In this document: one piece after another, positions 1 through 5,159 of the stretch
Layout of the letters: every line of letters begins with the position of its first letter
How positions within the stretch are numbered: position 1 is the first letter of the stretch
Assembly (NCBI GenBank): GCA_013139935.1
Contig: WSZX01000027.1
Span: 1 to 5,451, forward strand
Source: Ardenticatenales bacterium
GTDB lineage: Bacteria > Chloroflexota > Anaerolineae > Promineifilales > UBA4811
Reading direction: 5' to 3'
DNA: 5,451 bases
Notes under the pieces: generated by a model
Database searches by the model: none
Told to the model about the DNA's origin: nothing
Seen by the model: only the letters and a program-made list of their open reading frames with translations
Made by a program: the position numbers and the translations under genes

Positions 1-1959
1 CTAGACGCCGACGGAAACGAAATCCCTGACGACAGTGATCAGCTAGTGCCGGCGCTGTTGGCGGCCGGGATGATAGTGGAACGCATCGATACTCCCCGCC
101 TTCCGGCCACCTTGGCGACACTGAACGACCATGCCGCCATCGTGCTGGTGAACATCAGCGCCAAGCAGCTCAGCCCGCGCAAGATGGCCATGCTGCAAAC
201 CTACGTCCGCGATCTGGGTGGCGGCATGGTTGCTGTCGGCGGACCGGAGAGCTATGCACCCGGGGGATACTATCGCACCGCAATGGAAGAGATCCTGCCG
301 GTGGATATGCACCTGAAGGACCAGGAGCGCCGCGCCAACCTGACCCTGTACTTTGTCATCGACAAATCGGGCAGTATGGCCGACACAAGCGTGGGCGGAA
401 TACCAAAGGTGGAGTTGGCCAAGGAAGCGATTATCCGCAGCCTCGGGTTGCTGGGGCCGATGGACCGGGCCGGCGTAGTTGCCTTTGACGGCAGCGCCTC
501 CTGGGTGGTCCCCGCCAGCGACGTGACCGACCCGGATGGGATGGCCGGATTGGTGGGCAGTATCCGCGCCAGTGGCGGAACCGACATCTACGCCGGACTG
601 CTCGCGGTAGCCGAGGCGGTTCCTGATGACCCCGCGACCCTGAAACATGTCATCCTACTCACCGACGGCGGCGCGGCCGAATCAGGCAACCCGGAGCTGA
701 CTCGAGACATGCACCGCCTGTACGGCGTCACATTGTCGGTGGTGGCGATTGGCCAGGGCTATGCGCCCTGGATTGAGCGATTGCCGGCGCTGGGCGAGGG
801 CCGCTTTCATCTTGCCTATGATCCAGACACCATTCCAGAGATCTTTACGCAGGAAACCAGTATCGCCACCCGCGCCTATATCATCGAGGAGCCTTTCTGG
901 CCAACACAGGCCCAGCGGCACCCGATCCTGGATGGCATCACGGCTGTTCCCCCCCTGTACGGCTATGTTGGCACCAGTCCCAAGCAGGCCGCCCAGACCA
1001 TCCTCACTACCCATCAGGATGACCCGTTGCTCGCCGCCTGGCGGTACGGGTTGGGAAAAAGTGTCGCCTGGACCTCGGATGCTACCAGCCGCTGGTCCAC
1101 CGAGTGGGTGACTTGGACCGGCTATCCGCGCTTCTGGGAGCAATTGGTCAGATGGACCATCAGCCAGGAGCGTGGCAGCAGCGCCGACATAGAGGTGACG
1201 GCGGATGGCAGCAGGGCATTGGTGACGGTAGAGGCGGCCGGGGTTGATGACGCATTTCTGAACGGGCTGGAAATGGACGTCCGGGTGGTCGGTCCGGATG
1301 GCATACCGGGCACGGTAGCGGTACAACAGATAGCCCCGGGCCGCTATCAGGGAAACTTTGAGCCAACCAGCGAGGGCGCCTACCTGATACGGGTTGTGGG
1401 GTACGGAGAGCAGGCGAGCGTGGCCCAAACGGCCGGATGGGTGTTCGGGTACTCTTCAGAGTACCGGACGACGGAGCCAGATCACGAGTACCTCGCACAC
1501 CTGGCCCGGCTCACCGGGGGCAAGGTCTTGATTGAGCCGTGGGAGAGCTTGTCCCACGATGTGAGTGCCGACCCGATCCGCCGAGCCATCTGGCACTGGC
1601 TGGTACTGGCGGCCCTCCTGCTGCTTCCGTTGGATGTGGCGCTCCGGCGGCTCGTGATCCAGAGAAAGGCAGTGGTAGAGGCGTGGGCCAATCTTCAGTC
1701 ATGGGTGCGCATCAAGGCGCCACGCCGGCCGCCCGCGATCGTCCGATCCGACGGGGTCAACCGTCTCTTGGAAGCGAAACAGCGAGCCGGCCGACCGGAG
1801 CCACCTCCCCCCGAACCCGCCATGCGGGATGATCTCCCCCCTACCGAGCCAGAGCCCACCCCATCCCACGCCCTGCCCAGAGCCACACCGGATGGGTCCG
1901 TTCTCGCACGTCATTTGTTGAACAGCAAGAAGAAGATAGAGGAAACAACCCATGACTGA
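1..1959 (+). CDS. VWA domain protein with amidotransferase-like fold and C-terminal membrane anchor (5' partial)
   Basis: The reading frame is open from base 1, so the gene starts upstream; a GTG at 46 is internal. Residue numbers count from the first codon of the window (652 visible). Residues about 15-105 and 285-375 look like two halves of a class I glutamine-amidotransferase-like domain. The conserved AVGGPESYAPGGYYRT stretch shows VGG where an active amidotransferase would carry its cysteine, so no amidotransferase activity is expected. A von Willebrand A domain sits between the halves, with a complete MIDAS metal site: DKSGSM (D121, S123, S125), T194 in SGGTDIYAG, and D222 in LTDGG. A beta-rich region follows (about 390-500), then one membrane helix (about 530-548), then a proline- and charge-rich, presumably cytoplasmic tail (about 550-652). 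The family is common in Chloroflexota and planctomycetes and is thought to bind protein ligands at the cell surface; the partner is unknown. The stop overlaps the next gene by 8 nt. Confidence 0.9.
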   Translation, partial: LDADGNEIPDDSDQLVPALLAAGMIVERIDTPRLPATLATLNDHAAIVLVNISAKQLSPRKMAMLQTYVRDLGGGMVAVGGPESYAPGGYYRTAMEEILPVDMHLKDQERRANLTLYFVIDKSGSMADTSVGGIPKVELAKEAIIRSLGLLGPMDRAGVVAFDGSASWVVPASDVTDPDGMAGLVGSIRASGGTDIYAGLLAVAEAVPDDPATLKHVILLTDGGAAESGNPELTRDMHRLYGVTLSVVAIGQGYAPWIERLPALGEGRFHLAYDPDTIPEIFTQETSIATRAYIIEEPFWPTQAQRHPILDGITAVPPLYGYVGTSPKQAAQTILTTHQDDPLLAAWRYGLGKSVAWTSDATSRWSTEWVTWTGYPRFWEQLVRWTISQERGSSADIEVTADGSRALVTVEAAGVDDAFLNGLEMDVRVVGPDGIPGTVAVQQIAPGRYQGNFEPTSEGAYLIRVVGYGEQASVAQTAGWVFGYSSEYRTTEPDHEYLAHLARLTGGKVLIEPWESLSHDVSADPIRRAIWHWLVLAALLLLPLDVALRRLVIQRKAVVEAWANLQSWVRIKAPRRPPAIVRSDGVNRLLEAKQRAGRPEPPPPEPAMRDDLPPTEPEPTPSHALPRATPDGSVLARHLLNSKKKIEETTHD

Positions 1960-2659
1960 TCGCGCAGCGGATCCTTCCAGGTTCCCCATCACCCTCAAGC
2001 TCGCTGTTTTCGACCTGGACGGCACGCTCAAAGCCGCCCAAAGCCCGTACCACTTTGTCCACCGCGCACTGGGCGTAGACGCAGAGGCAGCACAGATCCA
2101 CCTCCGATATCAACGAGGCGACTTGGACTATACGGAATGGGGCCAGCAGGAGATCGGCCTCTGGCGTGGCCTGCCGGTGGAAAAGTTGAGATCGATTGTT
2201 CGCGCCATTCCTTATCTGCCGGGGGCACTTTGTTTTGTGCGCCGGCTCAAAGCGGCCGGCGTGACCGTAGCACTGGTCAGCGCTGGCTTTGGTGTCCATG
2301 TGGAGCTTTGTGCGGCCGAGCTGAGTGTCGACGTCACCATATGCAACCATGTGGAAGTGACCGGCGGGCGGCTCACGGGGGAGCTCCTTGGCGATGTGGG
2401 TAATGGCAACAAGGGGAGATTGGTGCGGGAACTCCAGGCCCGCAATGGCGTGAGCTGCGCGGCGACGCTTGCGGCCGGGGACACGCTCGCCGATGTCCAG
2501 ATGTTCTCCGAGGCAGCCGTCAGTGTTGCAGTGGCTCCAGCGGAACCGGCCGTGGCGGAGGCAGCCGATCTGCTGCTTCCGGATGGCAACTGGGCTCGAG
2601 CGTGGGAGTTGATTGAGGTAATACGGCCGGGGTGGCTGCCAGCCCGAAAAGCCCGGTGA
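1952..2659 (+). CDS. HAD-IB family phosphatase (SerB-like fold, substrate unclear)
   Basis: This 235-aa soluble protein has all four HAD motifs: DLDGT (nucleophile D21, acid D23), LVSAGF (S110), the lysine K154 in GNKG, and GDTLAD (D177, D181). The short helical cap after motif I (about 35-90) and the spacing match the phosphoserine-phosphatase-like HAD-IB group. The expected reaction is hydrolysis of a small phosphomonoester through an aspartyl-phosphate with Mg2+. Aligned by eye with Methanocaldococcus PSPase as I remember it, the serine-binding Glu20 and Arg56 correspond to Q30 and E67, and the Asn of the last motif to A180, so serine phosphatase activity is doubtful. The ATG overlaps the upstream stop (ATGACTGA) and has AGAGGA at 1938-1943, 8 nt upstream, which supports this start and translational coupling to the VWA gene. 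Family assignment is firm; the substrate is unknown. Confidence 0.9.
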   Translation: MTDRAADPSRFPITLKLAVFDLDGTLKAAQSPYHFVHRALGVDAEAAQIHLRYQRGDLDYTEWGQQEIGLWRGLPVEKLRSIVRAIPYLPGALCFVRRLKAAGVTVALVSAGFGVHVELCAAELSVDVTICNHVEVTGGRLTGELLGDVGNGNKGRLVRELQARNGVSCAATLAAGDTLADVQMFSEAAVSVAVAPAEPAVAEAADLLLPDGNWARAWELIEVIRPGWLPARKAR

Positions 2660-2686
2660 CCTGGGGCGCAACCTGGCAAGCTGTGG

Positions 2687-2697
2687 TACAATACAAT
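2687..2697 (+). promoter_or_regulatory. possible -10 element(s), tandem TACAAT
   Basis: Two overlapping TACAAT hexamers (2687-2692 and 2692-2697, sharing one T) lie in the 64-nt gap after the phosphatase gene. The first is preceded by TGTGG, which resembles an extended -10. A start site near 2699-2704 would leave a leader of about 20-25 nt before the ATG at 2724. No good TTGACA-like -35 box is present at 16-18 nt, so this rests only on the -10 match and its position. Confidence 0.4.
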
Positions 2698-2723
2698 CCG
2701 AATGCCTGGTCGGAGAGAGAGTC

Positions 2724-3158
2724 ATGACCGATAACAAGACGACCCCAAACGAGCGTGACCGCGAGCTACGCCGGCGTGAATGGTTGAGGATATATCTGCC
2801 CGTTCTCCTGGGCGCGGTGCTCGCCACGGCAATGATTGTCGTCATCGCGAGCATCGGGCTCAAGGGTGAGAACCTGGCAACCGATCCGGCGTCGGTCTGG
2901 GGGGATGCGGCCGCCATTATCGTCGCCCTTCAGGTTGGCGTGATCTGCCTGGTTGTTCTGGTCCTCATAGGAGCACTCTGCGCTTTGCTCATCTGGCTGA
3001 TCGTCAAGCTGGACCCACTGCTGAGACGGGGACAAGAGATCACGGAACGGGTGAACTACCGAGTCGATCTGGTCGCCAACAGAGTGGTGGAAAGGCTCAT
3101 CAAGATGAATTCACTGGGTGCTCGAGTGCGCGGCATCCGGCAGTTGTGGTGGAGGTGA
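2724..3158 (+). CDS. small two-helix membrane protein, function unknown
   Basis: I do not recognise a named family for this 144-aa protein. It has a charged, Arg-rich N-terminus (1-22: NERDRELRRREW), a first membrane helix (about 23-45), a short loop containing KGENLATDPASVWGD (about 47-61), a second long hydrophobic helix (about 64-95), and a basic, probably amphipathic C-terminal helix (about 96-140). The positive charges next to helix 1 on its N-terminal side and helix 2 on its C-terminal side suggest both ends are cytoplasmic, with the loop outside. The start is supported by GGAGAGAG at 2712-2719, with GGAG 8 nt before the ATG. The following gene starts 1 nt after this stop, so the two probably form a co-expressed membrane pair. 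A scaffold or envelope role is possible but not shown by the sequence. Confidence 0.75.
   Translation: MTDNKTTPNERDRELRRREWLRIYLPVLLGAVLATAMIVVIASIGLKGENLATDPASVWGDAAAIIVALQVGVICLVVLVLIGALCALLIWLIVKLDPLLRRGQEITERVNYRVDLVANRVVERLIKMNSLGARVRGIRQLWWR
3151..3158 (+). promoter_or_regulatory. strong ribosome binding site overlapping upstream stop codon
   Basis: GGAGGTGA matches the anti-Shine-Dalgarno sequence at all eight bases and includes the TGA stop of the preceding gene (3156-3158). It lies just before the ATG at 3160 and decides that start over an earlier in-frame ATG at 3118, which sits inside the upstream gene. The arrangement implies ribosome hand-over from the upstream gene. Confidence 0.75.
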
Positions 3159-3159
3159 C

Positions 3160-3363
3160 ATGAATCAAAATGGTAATTGGAGGGTCCGCACCGTGCTCAT
3201 CGGCGGTACCATCGGCGCCCTGTTGGGAATAGCGGCCGGCCTCCTGTTAGTGCGCGTTACCGAAGAATCCGGGGGCCCCAATAAGTTGTCCACCGGCCAA
3301 GCGATCAAGCTGGCAGTTGCTGCTCTCGGTGTCGTGCGCCAGGCATCACAGTTGGGCAGCTAG
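3160..3363 (+). CDS. small single-helix membrane protein with glycine-zipper helix
   Basis: This 67-aa protein has one membrane helix (about 11-35) with regularly spaced small residues (GGTIGALLGIAAG), typical of tightly packed helices as in YtxH-like or glycine-zipper proteins. A polar linker (EESGGPNKLSTG, about 35-46) and a second, amphipathic helix (about 47-63) follow. The basic N-terminus (RVR) suggests the N-terminus stays in the cytoplasm. The frame also has an ATG at 3118, but the start at 3160 is preferred because of the Shine-Dalgarno match directly in front of it and the 1-nt gap to the previous gene. It probably works with the upstream two-helix membrane protein. Family membership is a resemblance only; function is unknown. 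Confidence 0.65.
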   Translation: MNQNGNWRVRTVLIGGTIGALLGIAAGLLLVRVTEESGGPNKLSTGQAIKLAVAALGVVRQASQLGS

Positions 3364-3388
3364 AACTGGTGATCTCTGGAGCAGGTTA

Positions 3389-3408
3389 GGTGGCTGCCGG
3401 CAGCCATC
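3389..3408. repeat. inverted repeat / hairpin after the small membrane gene
   Basis: TGGCTGCCGGCAGCCA (3391-3406) is a perfect 16-bp palindrome, extended in RNA by a G-U and a G-C pair to 3389-3408 with a CCGG tetraloop. It lies 26 nt after the stop at 3361-3363. It could stabilise the 3' end of the upstream mRNA or be a protein binding site. The lack of a following T run argues against factor-independent termination. Confidence 0.55.
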
Positions 3409-3443
3409 CACCGACCAGGCCGACCAAAGATGCCGACCCAGCC

Positions 3444-3457
3444 GGCCCGCTCGGGCC
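3444..3457. repeat. inverted repeat GGCCC-GCTC-GGGCC
   Basis: A perfect 5-bp GC stem with a four-base loop lies in the same gap, 36 nt downstream of the first hairpin. At this GC content such a short stem can arise by chance, so it matters only together with the neighbouring palindrome. Confidence 0.35.
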
Positions 3458-3624
3458 AGATAGAGTCGCGTGAACCTGGGAAGACGCGGCCGCTCGGATC
3501 TGGTATCGGGGCACGTCTGTCCTTCACCTGACCAGCCGGCACCCTGACCTTCCACCGGTCGAGCATCTGATCGGTTTCCGGGAGTGGATGCGCCCGCCCT
3601 TTTTCCAACCACGAACCGCTGACA

Positions 3625-4851
3625 ATGCGACTGAGAGGCCACACCGGCGATCTCCCTGAACTCCGTACGGCGCTTCCGGCCGCGCTGGGAGACGACCTGT
3701 TGGCTCTATACCTGGACGGCAGTTTCCCGCATCCCGATATCCCGCCCTTGGCATCAGATAGCAGACTGTGGCTCTTTGTCCAGCCCAACACCCAGATGCA
3801 ACGGGTGCGAGAGGCATTCCTCCCCATCCGGAGTACGCACCCCGAACTCTTCAGGCAAGGGCCGGCCGTGGCCAGTGTGGCCGATTTCGCCCTTTATGAT
3901 CTGCTGTTTCCTGACCACTCTACACGCCTGCGCCGGGAAGCACAACTCCTCGCCGGGACCGACCTGCTGCACCAACTTCCAGATCCCGTGCCGCCCGAGC
4001 CTATCGTCCGGCTGGCGCACATCGCCGGCGAGACGATACGCTGCTCGGCTCTCCTCACCTATTCGCCGGCGGCCACCAGAGACCGGGCCCGGTTGGTGCA
4101 GCGTCTGCGATGGATGGCCAATCAGCAGGCCAGTCTGACCCAATCCGGCTCGAAAGACCAGACCTCCCCGCTTGACTTCCTGACCGATCTGCATGCCTAC
4201 TTGGCTGCACAGAGCAGCCACTATCCGACCTATCATTGGAATGGTCCCCTCTCCAGCAAAGCCCCCCCATCGCACCTTCCTGGCGCGGTGGCACTCGTTG
4301 GGCTGGAGAGGCAACTCATCATCGTCATGCCCGAGGTGGACCGGCCGCTGCTGGATCGCATCGACTGGAACGCAGTCCTGGATCTGGTTTCGGATGACTT
4401 TACGGGGATCATGCTGGCCACACCTTGGCAACTTCGGCTAGCTGCTTCGATAGACATGGCCATGGAGCTCTACTTGCGCTCCTTTGAGCTGGTGTGGGGA
4501 AGCGATGTGTTGGGGGGATGCCAGCCGTCCGAGCAACACGTCCTGGCCAATGCAGCGGAGCTGCCGGTCAGCGTCCTAGTGCAACAGTTGCCGGCCGACT
4601 ATGTGATGTCGGAAGAGACAGAGCTGGGCAAGCTGATCCACGATGCGCAGAATACGCTGCTCAAGATCCAATTGCGCAGTGAGGTAATCGCGCGACGGAA
4701 GAAGATCCTTCCCAGCCGGCCGCCGGGACGGTTGCCCGGACAGGAAACACCTCTCCATGAACGGGTGGCCGCCAACCTCAGGCATTTCCGCTGGTGGGCC
4801 GAGCACCTGACAGCGAGTTGGAAAGAGCTAGACGGAATGGCGGAAAGATAG
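3625..4851 (+). CDS. nucleotidyltransferase-like protein with degenerate active site
   Basis: This 408-aa protein carries near its N-terminus a pattern resembling the minimal nucleotidyltransferase (Pol beta-type) core: LYLDGSF (residues 28-34, G32-S33), then, 12 residues after S33, SDSRLWLFV (44-52), where active enzymes have SDxDLxLxV. D45 is kept but the second catalytic acid is R47, so nucleotidyl transfer by this site is doubtful. The rest is mostly helical: a HPELFRQGP segment (72-80), a helical region with many Arg/Gln (150-175), a strand-like LIIVMPEVD (231-239), a segment with a WGSDVLGG motif (291-298) of the kind seen in standalone nucleotidyltransferases, and a basic C-terminal tail (350-408). 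No signal peptide or membrane helix is seen. The ATG at 3625 has no Shine-Dalgarno sequence; the frame is open back to 3571 but offers no ATG, GTG or TTG there. The domain call is by motif only. Confidence 0.7.
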   Translation: MRLRGHTGDLPELRTALPAALGDDLLALYLDGSFPHPDIPPLASDSRLWLFVQPNTQMQRVREAFLPIRSTHPELFRQGPAVASVADFALYDLLFPDHSTRLRREAQLLAGTDLLHQLPDPVPPEPIVRLAHIAGETIRCSALLTYSPAATRDRARLVQRLRWMANQQASLTQSGSKDQTSPLDFLTDLHAYLAAQSSHYPTYHWNGPLSSKAPPSHLPGAVALVGLERQLIIVMPEVDRPLLDRIDWNAVLDLVSDDFTGIMLATPWQLRLAASIDMAMELYLRSFELVWGSDVLGGCQPSEQHVLANAAELPVSVLVQQLPADYVMSEETELGKLIHDAQNTLLKIQLRSEVIARRKKILPSRPPGRLPGQETPLHERVAANLRHFRWWAEHLTASWKELDGMAER

Positions 4852-5010
4852 ATCGCCTGCCAGTGATGCCACGACCAGCCATGGCGAGAAGCTCTGCCTC
4901 GAAAGAGAGTCACTCCAGAGTCGCCAGTCACAGGCTCCAGAATACGGCCGCCAGTACGCCAAGAAACGACTAGACGAGCGGCTGGCCCAACTGAGTGGGT
5001 TGAGCCCATG
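4852..5010. other. first half of 308-nt gap before clpB: long 3' region, no gene
   Basis: About 160 nt separate the stop of the nucleotidyltransferase-like gene from the terminator hairpin. A 35-codon frame (ATG 4866, stop 4971-4973) has no ribosome binding site and Ser/Arg/Thr-rich composition, so it is not called. An imperfect hairpin at 4984-5006 (GGC, mismatch, CAAC pairing with GTTG, mismatch, GCC) lies just before the terminator. The segment is either a long 3' UTR or a small RNA ending at the terminator; no convincing promoter was found for the latter. Confidence 0.4.
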
Positions 5011-5044
5011 CCGCAGGAGCCATCTCCCGCGGCTCTTTTTTTTT
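5011..5044 (+). terminator. intrinsic terminator with nine-T tract
   Basis: Two overlapping stems precede nine T residues (5036-5044). One fold pairs AGGAGCC (5015-5021) with GGCTCTT (5031-5037; one G-U pair) around a 9-nt loop, directly abutting the T run. The other pairs CCGC-A-GGAG (5011-5019) with CTCC-C-GCGG (5024-5032; one A-C mismatch) around CCAT, ending 3 nt before the T run. It lies on the + strand between the nucleotidyltransferase-like gene and clpB and separates their transcription. Confidence 0.85.
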
Positions 5045-5056
5045 CGCTCACCGGCC

Positions 5057-5074
5057 CCGCGCCGCCTGACGCGG
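5057..5074. repeat. GC hairpin between terminator and clpB repeats
   Basis: CCGCG (5057-5061) pairs perfectly with CGCGG (5070-5074) around an 8-nt loop. Its right arm overlaps the first bases of the tandem repeat that follows, so it could be part of the same control region. The stem is short and could be chance. Confidence 0.35.
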
Positions 5075-5114
5075 TTCTTACACTCTCTATATCGGTTTCT
5101 TACGCCCGCCATAT
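5072..5114 (+). repeat. tandem 21/22-nt near-repeat upstream of clpB, candidate promoter/operator
   Basis: Two directly abutting copies (5072-5092 and 5093-5114) share CGGTT(T)CTTAC, then a 7-nt pyrimidine-rich or GC stretch, then ATAT. Of 21 aligned bases 17 are identical, with one inserted T in copy 2. The 21-bp period equals two helical turns, so proteins bound to each copy would sit on the same face of the DNA. The second copy contains CGCCATATA (5107-5115), similar to the heat-shock sigma-32 -10 consensus CCCCATNTA, but no CTTGAA-like -35 box stands at the right distance. A CATAAT hexamer (5125-5130) is another -10 candidate. The control role is inferred from position before a chaperone gene. 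Confidence 0.5.
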
Positions 5115-5148
5115 ACTCGAGCGCCATAATAGCGGCAGAGAATAAGGC

Positions 5149-5154
5149 GAGGAG
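5149..5154 (+). promoter_or_regulatory. ribosome binding site of clpB
   Basis: GAGGAG ends 5 nt before the ATG at 5160, in a short purine-rich leader (5136-5154). Together with the match of the first residues to the ClpB N-terminus it fixes the start codon. Confidence 0.75.
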
Positions 5155-5159
5155 TCTAG

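Larger units (their letters stand above)
3364..3624. other. 261-nt intergenic region with GC-rich hairpins, no convincing gene
   Basis: No open frame here has a plausible start and ribosome site. A 23-codon frame from the ATG at 3588 stops at 3659 inside the next gene. Two perfect hairpins occur (3389-3408 and 3444-3457), and CCGACC appears three times between 3411 and 3438. Neither hairpin is followed by a T tract, so neither is a standard intrinsic terminator. No clear -10/-35 pair for the downstream gene was found, although one should exist if that gene is separately transcribed. The conserved cores of RNase P RNA, tmRNA, SRP RNA and T-box leaders were looked for by eye and not found. Confidence 0.5.

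Noticed and set aside
1841..2917. 358-aa open frame on the minus strand opposite the phosphatase gene
   Set aside because: It spans three + strand genes, including the well-supported HAD phosphatase. Its translation is rich in His, Arg, Ser and Cys with no domain, as expected of an antisense shadow.
3378..3580. Possible structured RNA such as a T-box, RNase P RNA or SRP RNA in the 261-nt gap
   Set aside because: The conserved core sequences of these RNAs could not be found by eye on either strand; only simple hairpins are present.
3588..3659. 23-codon frame overlapping the start of the nucleotidyltransferase-like gene
   Set aside because: Only a weak GGAGTGG sequence precedes it, directly against the ATG. 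It is short and may be chance, so it is mentioned only as a possible leader frame.
3360..3827. 155-aa open frame on the minus strand covering the 3364-3624 gap
   Set aside because: It lies opposite the start of the nucleotidyltransferase-like gene, has Arg/Ser/Gly/Pro-rich composition and no recognisable motif; it is best explained as GC-driven antisense openness.
4866..4973. 35-codon frame on the + strand after the nucleotidyltransferase-like gene
   Set aside because: It has no ribosome binding site, no membrane or domain signature, and composition typical of non-coding sequence.
4828..5127. 99-aa open frame on the minus strand across the gap before clpB
   Set aside because: It runs through the terminator hairpin and T tract, which yield a KKK run. 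Its composition is Arg/Ser/Trp-rich and shadow-like, and it overlaps the clpB upstream repeats.
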